From Collinsella aerofaciens (GTDB lineage Bacteria; Actinomycetota; Coriobacteriia; Coriobacteriales; Coriobacteriaceae): 64,000 nucleotides of DNA. The notes beneath the pieces were generated by a model. It saw only the letters and a program-made list of their open reading frames with translations, was not told where the DNA came from and ran no database searches. Numbering within the stretch: position 1 is the stretch's first letter; each line of letters starts with the position of its first letter. A program made the position numbers and the translations under genes. Positions 9,190 through 20,016 of this stretch are shown here, in pieces. The stretch covers positions 434,001 to 498,000 of the forward strand of contig NZ_OY725717.1 of NCBI RefSeq assembly GCF_963360655.1, in the 5' to 3' direction.

Positions 9190-9921
9190 ATGAATTGTCC
9201 TTATTGTGGTACTGAGTTGCGCAATGGCGTGAGGTATTGCACAACATGTGGGGTTACCATCCATGGCATGTCGACTAATTCTGCAATTCGGGTAAAGCCT
9301 CGGAATCACATTGCGGTTGTTCTTACCTGCATGTTGGCAATTGCCATTGTCGGCGGCAGTTGTTTGGGTCTTCATCTGCGGCAAGCATTGTCTTGTTTTA
9401 TATCGGCTCATTCGGAGCATGCTATTGTGCTCAACATCTCTGCCGCAGGTTGGGATACCGATAGCGGGGCCTCACGTGTCCCGATACACATTACGGGCAA
9501 GACTGTCGACGGGATAACGGTCGACAAGGTTGAGTTCGTCGCCTCCGACGGTTCCGGTATCAGCCTCATTCAAGGTGTGTACACGCTCGAGGCGGCAGGT
9601 TCCCCCATCGCCACTGATGGCAAGATTTATCAAATTCCCTGTACGAGCGCGACGCTCGTCCTCGACGATGTCTTTACCGCAGGCGAAACGATCAATCTCG
9701 CCGAGCTCGCTGAGCAGAATTCGATACTCACCTTCTGCCCCATCGATGCCAGCGATATGACCAACGACGAAATCTATGATGCCGCCCTACTCGCCATGAC
9801 ATATAAAGGCGACGACGCCCCCGACGTTGCCGCACTGTGCCAGGCAGCAATCAATCGTCGTGCCGCCGCCAGCAAAAGCGAGAACGCCTTCGAAAGTTGC
9901 GGTGAAATACGGATTAATTGA
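9190..9921 (+). CDS. Zinc-ribbon single-pass membrane protein of unknown function
   Basis: A 243-residue protein beginning with a double CxxC zinc ribbon (CPYCG and CTTCG, residues about 3-22). A single hydrophobic segment follows at about residues 40-60, then an extracytoplasmic beta-rich domain. The architecture resembles the many zinc-ribbon membrane proteins of Gram-positive gut bacteria, and no specific function can be given. The start at 9190 has a GGGGG-type weak ribosome site; in-frame ATG codons upstream (9172) are possible. The last eight codons and the TGA stop lie inside palindromic repeat copy B, and copy A lies upstream. The gene is flanked by mobile DNA and has no operon partner. 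Confidence 0.65.
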   Translation: MNCPYCGTELRNGVRYCTTCGVTIHGMSTNSAIRVKPRNHIAVVLTCMLAIAIVGGSCLGLHLRQALSCFISAHSEHAIVLNISAAGWDTDSGASRVPIHITGKTVDGITVDKVEFVASDGSGISLIQGVYTLEAAGSPIATDGKIYQIPCTSATLVLDDVFTAGETINLAELAEQNSILTFCPIDASDMTNDEIYDAALLAMTYKGDDAPDVAALCQAAINRRAAASKSENAFESCGEIRIN

Positions 9922-9960
9922 GCCTTTAAGCTGGCAAACAGTCCTTATTTCACCGCAACT
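9895..9960. repeat. Palindromic repeat, copy B, overlapping a gene end
   Basis: A 66-bp member of the same family, starting with AGTTGCGGTGAAATACGGAT and ending with CCTTATTTCACCGCAACT. The arms have a few mismatches. The left arm encodes the last residues and the TGA stop of the zinc-ribbon gene, so the repeat may have inserted into or replaced the original gene end. Confidence 0.88.
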
Positions 9961-9964
9961 GAAA

Positions 9965-9993
9965 CAGGGGCGCTCTCCATGAGAGCGCCCCTG
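9965..9993 (-). terminator. Terminator hairpin after the transketolase genes
   Basis: Perfect 13-bp arms (CAGGGGCGCTCTC and GAGAGCGCCCCTG) around a three-base loop lie 70 bases beyond the stop of the transketolase C-terminal gene. The T tract on the minus strand is short (TTT), so it is strong in stem but weak in tail. Confidence 0.65.
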
Positions 9994-10063
9994 CCGGGCT
10001 TCCATAGTACTGGCGAAACAGTTTTATAGTTCTGGCGAAGCAGTCCTTGAGATCCGCCTTGCC

Positions 10064-11005
10064 TTATGCCAAGAACTCCTTGGTGGTCGCCACGATGTTG
10101 GCGGCGTCCAGGCCGTACTTGTGCAGGAGCTCGGCGCCCGGGCCGGACTCGCCGAAGGTGTCGTTGACGCCAATCTTCTTGAGCGGCGTCGGGCACTGCT
10201 CGCACAGGACGTCGGCGACGGCGCTGCCCAAGCCACCGATCACGGAGTGCTCCTCGACGGTCACGACGTGGCCGGTCTTGGTGGCGCTCTTGACGATCAG
10301 GTCGGCATCGATGGGCTTGATGGTGTGCATGTTGATGACCTCGGCGTCGATGCCCTCGGCAGCGAGCTGCTCGGCGGCCTCGAGAGCCTCGCCGACCATC
10401 AGGCCGCAGGCAATGATGGTCACATCGGCGCCCTCGCGCATGACAATGCCCTTACCCAACTCGAACTTGTAGGTCTCGGGGTCGTTGATAACCGGCGAGG
10501 CCAAACGAGCGAAGCGCATGTACACCGGACCGTCGCACTCGTAGGCGGCGCGCGTCACGGCGCGGGCCTCGACGTCGTCGGCAGGAACGATCACAGTCAT
10601 GCCAGGGATGACGCGCATCAGGGCGATATCCTCGCAGCACTGGTGTGTGGCGCCGTCCTCGCCCACCGAGATACCGGCGTGCGTGGCGCCAATCTTAACG
10701 TTGAGATGCGGGTAGCCGATGGAGTTACGGACCTGCTCAAAGGCGCGGCCGGCGGCAAACATGGCAAAGGTGCTCGCGAAGGCAACGCGGCCGGTGGTCG
10801 CGATACCGGCGGCGACGCCCATCAGGTTGCTCTCGGCAATGCCCACATCGAAGAAACGATCGGGGCAGGCGGCCTTGAACTTGCCGGTCTGCGTGGCGGC
10901 GGCCAGGTCAGCGTCGAGGACCACAAAGTCATCGTGCTCGTTGGCGAGCTCGACGAGGGCCTCGCCGTAGCTTACGCGCGTGGCGATTTTTTTGACGTCT
11001 GCCAT
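10064..11005 (-). CDS. Transketolase, C-terminal subunit
   Basis: Pyrimidine-binding and C-terminal half of a split transketolase (pentose phosphate pathway, ketol transfer with thiamine diphosphate). The 313 residues correspond to the second half of a full-length enzyme: the Pyr domain at residues about 5-165, with GIAESNLMGVAAGIA and the thiazolium-contacting glutamate, then the transketolase C domain with VVTVEEHSVIGGLGSAV. The start ATG lies one base after the stop of the N-terminal subunit gene, so the two are co-translated. Split transketolases are common in Gram-positive anaerobes. 1-deoxyxylulose-5-phosphate synthase is related, but that enzyme is usually a single chain. Confidence 0.93.
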   Translation of the reverse strand: MADVKKIATRVSYGEALVELANEHDDFVVLDADLAAATQTGKFKAACPDRFFDVGIAESNLMGVAAGIATTGRVAFASTFAMFAAGRAFEQVRNSIGYPHLNVKIGATHAGISVGEDGATHQCCEDIALMRVIPGMTVIVPADDVEARAVTRAAYECDGPVYMRFARLASPVINDPETYKFELGKGIVMREGADVTIIACGLMVGEALEAAEQLAAEGIDAEVINMHTIKPIDADLIVKSATKTGHVVTVEEHSVIGGLGSAVADVLCEQCPTPLKKIGVNDTFGESGPGAELLHKYGLDAANIVATTKEFLA

Positions 11006-11006
11006 C

Positions 11007-11837
11007 CTAGAGCTCCTCTCCGGCGGCCGTGAGCTCTGCCATGGCCTGCTCAAACTGTTCATCGTTGGGGGCCTTGCCGTGCCAACCAACCTGGTTCTCC
11101 ATAAAGGAAACGCCCTTGCCCTTCATGGTCTCGGCGATGATGGCGGTCGGCTGACCCTTGGTGGCGCGGGCCTCGGCAAAGGCGGCGCGGATCTGATCGA
11201 AATCGTTGCCGTCGGCAAGCTCCACCACGTGGAACTTAAAGGCGCGGAACTTGTCGGCGAGCGGCATGGGGTCGTTGACCTCCTCGACGGGGCCGTCGAT
11301 CTGCAGGCCGTTGTGGTCGACGATCACGCAGAGGTTATCGAGCTGCTGGTTGCCGGCAAACATGGCTGCCTCCCAGACCTGGCCCTCCTCGCTCTCGCCA
11401 TCACCCAGCAGGGCGTACGTGCGGTAAGTATCGCCCCAGTGCTTGGCGGCAACCGCCATGCCCACGGCGGCGGAGATGCCCTGGCCGAGCGAGCCGGTGG
11501 ACATATCGACGCCCGGGGTGTCGTTCATGTTGGGATGACCTTGCAGGTGGCTGCCGATATGGCGCAGCGTCTCGAGATCCTCCTTGGGGAAGAACCCACG
11601 CTCGGCGAGCACGGCGTACAGGCCCGGAGCGCAATGGCCCTTGGAGAGCACAAAACGGTCGCGATCGGCCTTGCGGGGATCGGCCGGGTCGACGTTCATT
11701 TCCTCAAAGTACAGATAGGTCATGATGTCGGCAGCGCCGAGCGAACCGCCCGGATGGCCGGACTTGGCAGCGTGCACGCCGGTGACGATGCCCTTCCTTA
11801 CCTCGTTGGCAACCTTTTTGAGCTCTTCGTCGCTCAT
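11007..11837 (-). CDS. Transketolase, N-terminal subunit
   Basis: Thiamine-diphosphate-binding half of the split transketolase, 276 residues. It shows KSGHPGGSLGAADIM near residue 25, the SKGHCAPG motif near 65, and the ThDP/Mg motif GDGESEEGQVWEAA near 145 that is followed by DHNGLQIDG. It is first in the two-gene operon with the C-terminal subunit. The ATG has AAAGGAAGG just upstream. The 208 bases between this gene and the YitT gene hold the promoter region; AT-rich hexamers are present but no clear -35/-10 pair could be chosen. Confidence 0.94.
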   Translation of the reverse strand: MSDEELKKVANEVRKGIVTGVHAAKSGHPGGSLGAADIMTYLYFEEMNVDPADPRKADRDRFVLSKGHCAPGLYAVLAERGFFPKEDLETLRHIGSHLQGHPNMNDTPGVDMSTGSLGQGISAAVGMAVAAKHWGDTYRTYALLGDGESEEGQVWEAAMFAGNQQLDNLCVIVDHNGLQIDGPVEEVNDPMPLADKFRAFKFHVVELADGNDFDQIRAAFAEARATKGQPTAIIAETMKGKGVSFMENQVGWHGKAPNDEQFEQAMAELTAAGEEL

Positions 11838-12045
11838 TGTGCCTTCCTTTCATCCTCATTAGACAAAATGCGCACGGCACGGAAAGGTAATCCCAACACA
11901 GCCGCAATGCACGTACGTCATTCATTATGCTGGAAACTGATGGCTTTACCAGAGTTTTTATCATTATTTGAACAATTTAGCAGGCAGAACCGCTGATGAA
12001 ACGGTTTATCAATGTGAACGTCTTTTGGATGGAACGCGATCGACC

Positions 12046-12936
12046 CTACGCGCTAATGTCCTTGAATCCCTCGCCGAAGGCTTCCGTAACGTCGGCAACC
12101 GTCACGATGGCATGAGGATCGCGCTCGCGCACGATCGTCTTGAGGGTATTGAGCTCTCGACGGCTCACGATGACCATAATCACTGGCTTCTCGGCACCCG
12201 AATACATGCCAGTCGCCTTAAACTTGGTACAACCACGACCCAGGCCATACATGATATCGGCAGCGATATCAGGGAACTTGTCCGAGATGATGAGTACCAT
12301 ACGGCGTTTGTTGCCACCATCGACCACGGCATCGATCACGTAGCCGCTAATGACCATCGAAAGGCCTGCATATAGTGCGTTTTCGATTGAAAAGACCGGA
12401 GCCGACAGCGCGCATACGGCAACATCGATCGCCATGACGGTCGAGCCCACCGGCAGTGAGGTGTTACGCGAGATGATTTGGCCAATCGTGTCCGAGCCGC
12501 CGGTGTTGGCGCCGGCGCGCAACACCATGCCGTAACCGATGCCCGTAATAATGCCGCCCCACATAGCGGGAAGCATCAGGTCCGCATCCGCCAGAGGTGC
12601 TACAAACGGGGCGAACAGATCGGTAAAGAAGCCCAGCAGCACAAAGCCCGTCGCGGTCTGCACCACGTAGAACATGCCGCCCTCGCGCATAACGACCAAC
12701 AACAGCAAGGCGTTCATCACGATCGTCTGAATACCAACGGGAAGCGATAGGCCGCGCGCCGCGCCGACCGCCTGGATAATGGTGGCAAGGCCCGTAACGC
12801 CACCGGCGGCAAGACCGTTGGGAATCAAAAACAAGTCGGTCGCGATGGCGGCCAAGGCACACCCCAACATGATCTGGGGCAGGTCGTGAAAGAAGTTCAT
12901 CGAAAGAATGCGCTTGATGTCCAGACGATATGCCAT
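12046..12936 (-). CDS. YitT-family membrane protein (DUF161/DUF2179)
   Basis: A 296-residue integral membrane protein of the YitT family. Five to six membrane segments lie between residues about 15 and 190, with the typical GLAAGGVTGLA and GANTGGSDTIGQII motifs, followed by a cytoplasmic DUF2179 domain (about 205-296) with the GRGCTKFKATGMYSG segment. The molecular role of the family is not established. I place the start at 12936 behind GGGAGGC; an upstream in-frame ATG at 12960 lies inside the prfB terminator hairpin and is unlikely. It is a single-gene unit transcribed in the same direction as prfB. Confidence 0.88.
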   Translation of the reverse strand: MAYRLDIKRILSMNFFHDLPQIMLGCALAAIATDLFLIPNGLAAGGVTGLATIIQAVGAARGLSLPVGIQTIVMNALLLLVVMREGGMFYVVQTATGFVLLGFFTDLFAPFVAPLADADLMLPAMWGGIITGIGYGMVLRAGANTGGSDTIGQIISRNTSLPVGSTVMAIDVAVCALSAPVFSIENALYAGLSMVISGYVIDAVVDGGNKRRMVLIISDKFPDIAADIMYGLGRGCTKFKATGMYSGAEKPVIMVIVSRRELNTLKTIVRERDPHAIVTVADVTEAFGEGFKDISA

Positions 12937-12948
12937 GCTGCCTCCCTC

Positions 12949-12977
12949 AAAAAAGCGCACCCAAACGGATGCGCTTT
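12949..12977 (-). terminator. Rho-independent terminator downstream of prfB
   Basis: On the minus strand the arms AAAGCGCA and TGCGCTTT enclose a 10-base loop and are followed by a run of six Ts. It ends the secA-prfB unit and overlaps the leader of the YitT-family gene. Confidence 0.85.
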
Positions 12978-13101
12978 GAACTTCTTCTTGTATTCGATTC
13001 TACCGATTCGCCGGACAAAAACCACCCCTGCGCAGGGTTTATTCTGGATACAAACCCGTCCAACCGTTGGGTTTGGCATCGGCTTGAAGCCACCCGATGT
13101 T

Positions 13102-14249
13102 TTAGACCTCCGAGCCTTCTGCATCGGCGTTGCCGGTAGCCCAGCGATGGTAGCCAATAACAAACGGGTCCAGGTCGCCATCGTCAAGAACGGCCTCGAC
13201 ATTGCTGGTCTCCACACCCGAGCGCAGATCCTTGACCATCTGGTACGGGTAGAGCACGTAGCTGCGAATCTGGTTGCCAAAACCAATCGTGGTCTTGGGT
13301 CCGCGGATCTCATCGAGCGCCTCGGCGCGCTTCTCGAGCTCAATCTCGTACAGACGAGCCTTGAGGATCTGCATGCACGCGGCCTTGTTCTGGATCTGGC
13401 TGCGCTCATTTTGGCAGGTAACCACAATGCCGCTGGGGAAATGCGTCACGCGCACGGCGGAGTCGGTGGTGTTGACGCCCTGACCGCCCGGGCCGCTCGC
13501 GTGGTACACGTCCACGCGGATGTCATCGGGACTGATTTCGATGTCGATATCATCGGGTAGCACGGGGATGACCTCGACGCCGGCAAACGTGGTCTGGCGG
13601 CGCTTCTTGTCGTCGGTGGGACTAATGCGCACCAGACGGTGGACGCCGGCCTCGGCGCGCAGCATGCCAAACGCGTCCTTGCCCTCGACGGTAAAGGTCG
13701 CGCGGTCGATGCCGATGACCTCGGCAGCGGGGCAGTCGTTAATGGTGACCTTCCAGCCGCGACGCTGGCAGTACTTCATGTACATCTTAAAGAGCATGAA
13801 GGTCCAGTCCTGCGCCTCCAGGCCACCCTGTCCGGGCTTGATGGTCACAATCGCGTCGCCGTGATCGAACTCACCGGTAAACCAGCTCGAAAGCTCAAGC
13901 TGGTCGATAGCGCGGGAAAGGCGCTCCGCCGTGGCAGCAGCCTCCTCACGCAGCGCAGCGGCATCGGGGTCATCGCCCATTTCCTCGGCAAGCTCCAGCG
14001 CGGCGCGAGCATCGGAAAGCTCACCGCGCGCCGTATCCACGGCGGCGATGTCCTCCTTGGCGCGTGCAATCTCCTCCATCGTGGCGCGAGCGGCATCGGC
14101 ATCGTCCCAAAAGCCTGGGGCGACGCTTTTGGCCTCGAGCTCCGCCACGCGGGTGCGCTTCTCGTCCAAATGGAGATACGACTCGACCTCGCCGAGTCGG
14201 TCCGCAAACGCGTCCAACTCGGCGGGAGTTACCTCTAGAGTCTCGGCCA

Positions 14250-14250
<1 letters not shown>
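13102..14250 (-). CDS. prfB: Peptide chain release factor 2 with altered stop-codon tripeptide
   Basis: Class I release factor expected to read UGA and UAA and trigger peptide release on the ribosome. The 382 residues include an N-terminal helical domain, the catalytic GGQ loop in SGPGGQGVNTTDSAVRVTH, and the conserved C-terminal IGFGNQIRSYVLYPYQMVKDLRSG. The RF2 recognition tripeptide is normally SPF, in a context like LVRKSPFDSGGRRHTSF. Here the aligned segment is LVRISPTDDKKRRQTTF, so Phe is replaced by Thr (codon ACC). There is no in-frame UGA and no sign of the programmed frameshift known from E. coli. The ATG overlaps the secA stop as TAATG. It is more like RF2 than RF1 throughout, so the name stands. 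Confidence 0.93.
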
Positions 14251-17057
<2,807 letters not shown>

Positions 17058-17185
17058 GTGGTTTTCCTTTTGGCCATCGCCCACGCCGTGCAGCTGCGGG
17101 CGAGTTAAACACAGATGATTGTACTTTAGCCAAACAAGGCGCGGCCTATACGGTCGACCTCGACCGCCACGTAATAACTACGACC

Positions 17186-17319
17186 AACCTGCCAAAAAGG
17201 GACTGGTTTATTTTGGCAGGTTTTATCTGGGCAAACGCTGTCTCTCTGCCATTTGGTGCAAATCAACCTGTCCCATTCGCACCAACCTGGTGCAATGGGG
17301 ACGGGTTAGCTTGCACCAA
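17186..17319. repeat. Two adjacent palindromes upstream of secA
   Basis: The first has perfect 12-bp arms AACCTGCCAAAA and TTTTGGCAGGTT (17186-17222). The second (17253-17319) has outer arms TTGGTGCAA and TTGCACCAA with further nested complementarity around CCTGTCCCATT and AATGGGGACGGG. Both contain GGGAC/GTCCC-type cores, as do other palindromes in the window. They fill most of the 340-base gap between secA and rpmE, together with the rpmE terminator. Confidence 0.8.
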
Positions 17320-17320
17320 T

Positions 17321-17362
17321 AAAAAGAAAAGGGCCGCGCACCCAAATGGATGCGCGGCCCTT
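17321..17362 (-). terminator. Rho-independent terminator after rpmE
   Basis: Minus-strand hairpin with arms AAGGGCCGCGCA and TGCGCGGCCCTT, then TTTTCTTTTT. It lies 36 bases beyond the rpmE stop codon. Confidence 0.88.
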
Positions 17363-17397
17363 ATGCCATGAATGCGAGTGTTTCCGCGGCGAGCTAT

Positions 17398-17823
17398 TTA
17401 CTCAGCAGCCTCGGTGGTCTCGGCCTCGGCAGCGGCCTCCTCGACGGGAGCCTCTGCGGGAGCCTCGGCGGCCTGCTTGGCAGCCTCCTCGGCAAACTTA
17501 GCGGCACGCTTAGCCTTCTCGGCAGCCTTAGCCTCAGCGGCGGCCTTGCGAGCGGCCTCGGCCTCAGCAGCCTTGGCGGCCTTGGCAGCCTTGGCCTCCT
17601 CGGCCTTCTTGAGCTGAGCGGCAGCGGCGCCACCGAACTTGTCGGCGAAGCGCTGGACGCGTCCACCGGTGTCGACGAACTTCTGCTGGCCGGTGTAGAA
17701 CGGGTGGCACTCGTTGCAAAGCTCGACCTTCATCTCGGACACGGTAGCGTGCGTCTTGAAGGTGTTGCCGCAGGAGCACGTCACCGTGCACTCGACATAC
17801 TGGGGATGGATACCCTGCTTCAT
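17398..17823 (-). CDS. rpmE: 50S ribosomal protein L31 with long Ala/Lys/Glu tail
   Basis: Zinc-binding form of L31, a protein of the ribosomal intersubunit bridge. Residues 1-70 match the family, with the metal ligands C16, C18, C36 and C39 and the [20 protein letters not shown] segment. After that the protein continues for about 70 residues of Ala, Lys and Glu, ending in an acidic stretch; typical L31 is 65-80 residues. The tail is predicted helical and charged, and its role is unknown. The ATG follows GGAGTCC. It is monocistronic, with its own terminator and a structured leader. Confidence 0.93.
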   Translation of the reverse strand: MKQGIHPQYVECTVTCSCGNTFKTHATVSEMKVELCNECHPFYTGQQKFVDTGGRVQRFADKFGGAAAAQLKKAEEAKAAKAAKAAEAEAARKAAAEAKAAEKAKRAAKFAEEAAKQAAEAPAEAPVEEAAAEAETTEAAE

Positions 17824-17892
17824 GGTAGGACTCCTTATTGGTCAGGCGCTGGTTACCGATCAGCGCATAAGGCGTCTTGGTTTCCGACCAAG
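17824..17892 (-). ncRNA. Candidate structured leader of rpmE (L31 leader)
   Basis: The 5' region of rpmE holds two perfect hairpins on the minus strand: CTTGGT/ACCAAG (17876-17892) and GCGCTG/CAGCGC (17846-17866), the second ending 20 bases before the start codon. L31 leader motifs have been described in several actinobacterial groups, including Coriobacteria. That this is one of them is inference from position and shape, not from a model search. Confidence 0.45.
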
Positions 17893-18148
17893 ACAACAAA
17901 CTCGGCTATGGTACCACGGCGTCGAGCGTCCCACAAAAGGTTCACGGTCTTTGCGTTGTGCATCGCGCCCAAGGCACGGCAGACGACACGACGAATCGCG
18001 GCAAACGGGCGCCTTTGCCCCTTCTCCCATGTTGCAGACGTGTAACGCCGCAGCAAAGGTGCCCTTTTTTGCGCCAGACAGGTACAATGATGAACACTGT
18101 ACCGTAGCGGAGCGCCCCGCGCGCCGCAATCACGCGAAAGGGTTTCCC

Positions 18149-18436
18149 ATGGCCGAGATCTCGTCCTCCCGCATCGTCATCACCGTCCTTGGCAAGAACC
18201 GCCCCGGTATCGTCGCCGGCGTCACCCGTGTTCTGGGCGAGGCCAACGTCGACATCCGCGACATTACGCAGTCCATTATCGAGGACATCTTCACCATGAC
18301 CATGCTGGCCGACACCGCCGAGTCCAAGCTCGACTTCGCCGAGCTGCAGAAGGCCCTGGCCGAGGCCGGCGAGCTTTCGGGCGTCAACGTGTCCATTCAG
18401 CGCGAGGACGTCTTTAACTTTATGTACCGCCTGTAG
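18149..18436 (+). CDS. ACT domain-containing protein (UPF0237 type)
   Basis: A 95-residue stand-alone ACT domain. The glycine-containing ligand loop is in VLGKNRPGIVAGVTRVLGEAN at residues about 13-33, and the second half carries ITQSIIEDIFTMTMLAD. Such small proteins are thought to sense amino acids or related ligands; no partner is certain. In many Firmicutes it precedes a DUF711 gene, but here the next gene is citrate synthase. The start ATG follows AAAGG. The gene lies on the plus strand, divergent from rpmE, and the 256-base gap between them holds the rpmE leader and presumably both promoters. Confidence 0.85.
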   Translation: MAEISSSRIVITVLGKNRPGIVAGVTRVLGEANVDIRDITQSIIEDIFTMTMLADTAESKLDFAELQKALAEAGELSGVNVSIQREDVFNFMYRL

Positions 18437-18510
18437 CGAACAAGCCGCGTGGCGACGGCCCAAGATGCGCCCAGGCGCAACGTCACCACATGGCCCGGAG
18501 AGGAGCGCGC

Positions 18511-19929
18511 ATGGCCTACGACGCCAAGAAAATCTATTACCGCTTCGACGACCACCTGAGCCGCCTGGTCTTGGATTACGAAGCGAGCCGCCAGATTTCG
18601 CCCGAAAGCGAAAATCTCTACTATGGCCTGCCGACTGACCCTTATGACGAGGGCCTATTTGTTGAGCACAATGTCAAGCGCGGCCTGCGCAATGCCGACG
18701 GCTCGGGCGTGGTCGCGGGCCTCACTCGCATCTCGGATGTGCACGGCTACAACAAGGTCGACGGAAAGGTCGTGCCCGATCAGGGCAAGCTCACGCTTCG
18801 CGGCTACAGCATCGAGGATCTGGTCAACAACGCCCAGGCCGAGAACCGCTACGGCTACGAAGAGGTCGCCTACCTGCTCATCACGGGTTCGCTGCCCAAC
18901 AAGGAAGAGCTCGACGGCTTTTGCGAGCGCCTGGGCGCCTTTAGACATCTGAGCGACGAGTACGTCAAAGAGTTCCCTATGACCACGGTGTCGTCGAGCA
19001 TCATGAACGTGCTCCAGCGCGCCGTGCTGCTGCTCTACGCCTTCGATGCCGAACCAGACGTGATCACGCCCGAGCACGAAATCGACGTCGCCATTTCCAT
19101 GCTCGCACGTCTCCCGCGCATCGCCGCCTTCGCCCACATGGCCTCGATCGCCAAGCTTCGCGGCTCCGAGGTTCACGTGCCGCACCCCACGCCCGGCCTC
19201 TCCACCGCCGAGACCATTCTGCAGGTCCTGCGCGGCGGCATGGCGTTCACCCGCGATGAGGCCATGCTGCTCGACGTGATGCTCATGCTGCATGCCGAGC
19301 ACGGCGGCGGCAACAACTCCACGTTTGCCTGCCGTGTGCTGTCCTCCTCGGCCACCGACCCGTATTCCGCCTACGCCGCGGCTATCGGCTCGCTCAAGGG
19401 CCCGCGCCACGGCGGTGCCAATGCCAAGGTCGTGTCTATGCACGAGGACATCCGCGCGCATGTCTCCAACTGGGAGGACGAGGACGAGGTCGCGGCCTAC
19501 CTGGGCAAGATCCTCGACAAGCAGGCTTTCGACGGCACGGGCCTCATCTACGGTATGGGCCACGCCGTCTATACGCTGAGCGACCCGCGCGCCGAGGTGT
19601 GCCGCCATTACGCGCGCACGCTTGCCGCCAAGAAGGACTTGGGCGAGGAGTTCGCGCTCATCGAGCGCATCGAGCGCCTGGCACCGCTGGTGATGCGCGA
19701 CCACGGCATGACCAAGCCCATCTGCGCCAACATCGACCTCTACACGGGCTTTATCTACAAGATGCTCGGCGTGCCCGAGACGCTCTTTACGCCGCTATTC
19801 GCCGTCGCCCGCATGGCAGGCTGGTCGGCGCACCGCATGGAAGAGCTCTTCTGCGCGCACCGCATCATCCGTCCCGCGTATCGCCCGGTTATCGAGCCGC
19901 TGAAGTACAAGCCGCTCGCCGATCGCTAG
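18511..19929 (+). CDS. gltA: Citrate synthase
   Basis: Condenses acetyl-CoA and oxaloacetate to citrate; a 2-methylcitrate role cannot be excluded. The 472-residue protein has an N-terminal extension of about 70 residues before the synthase domain. Catalytic-region motifs are EHGGGNNSTFACRVLSSS near residue 265, GPRHGGANAKV near 298 and GMGHAVYTLSDPRAEV near 350, which supply the histidines and part of the acid site. I chose the ATG at 18511 because GGAGAGGAG lies just upstream; an ATG at 18490 precedes that site. It follows the ACT gene by 74 bases and is ended by a terminator. Confidence 0.93.
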   Translation: MAYDAKKIYYRFDDHLSRLVLDYEASRQISPESENLYYGLPTDPYDEGLFVEHNVKRGLRNADGSGVVAGLTRISDVHGYNKVDGKVVPDQGKLTLRGYSIEDLVNNAQAENRYGYEEVAYLLITGSLPNKEELDGFCERLGAFRHLSDEYVKEFPMTTVSSSIMNVLQRAVLLLYAFDAEPDVITPEHEIDVAISMLARLPRIAAFAHMASIAKLRGSEVHVPHPTPGLSTAETILQVLRGGMAFTRDEAMLLDVMLMLHAEHGGGNNSTFACRVLSSSATDPYSAYAAAIGSLKGPRHGGANAKVVSMHEDIRAHVSNWEDEDEVAAYLGKILDKQAFDGTGLIYGMGHAVYTLSDPRAEVCRHYARTLAAKKDLGEEFALIERIERLAPLVMRDHGMTKPICANIDLYTGFIYKMLGVPETLFTPLFAVARMAGWSAHRMEELFCAHRIIRPAYRPVIEPLKYKPLADR

Positions 19930-19952
19930 GACGCGGACCGTTATAGAACCCG

Positions 19953-19991
19953 AGCGTGGCCAGGGCATCACCGCCCTCGGCCACGCTTTTT
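19953..19991 (+). terminator. Rho-independent terminator after citrate synthase
   Basis: Perfect 9-bp arms AGCGTGGCC and GGCCACGCT, with an inner GAGGGC/GCCCTC-like pairing, are followed by TTTTTA. It lies 23 bases after the stop. Confidence 0.88.
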
Positions 19992-20016
19992 ATGCCAGTA
20001 GAAAGGGCTGCATCAA

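Noticed and set aside
12046-12960. Start of the YitT-family gene at 12960
   Set aside because: That start lies inside the prfB terminator hairpin; the ATG at 12936 has a good GGGAGGC site.
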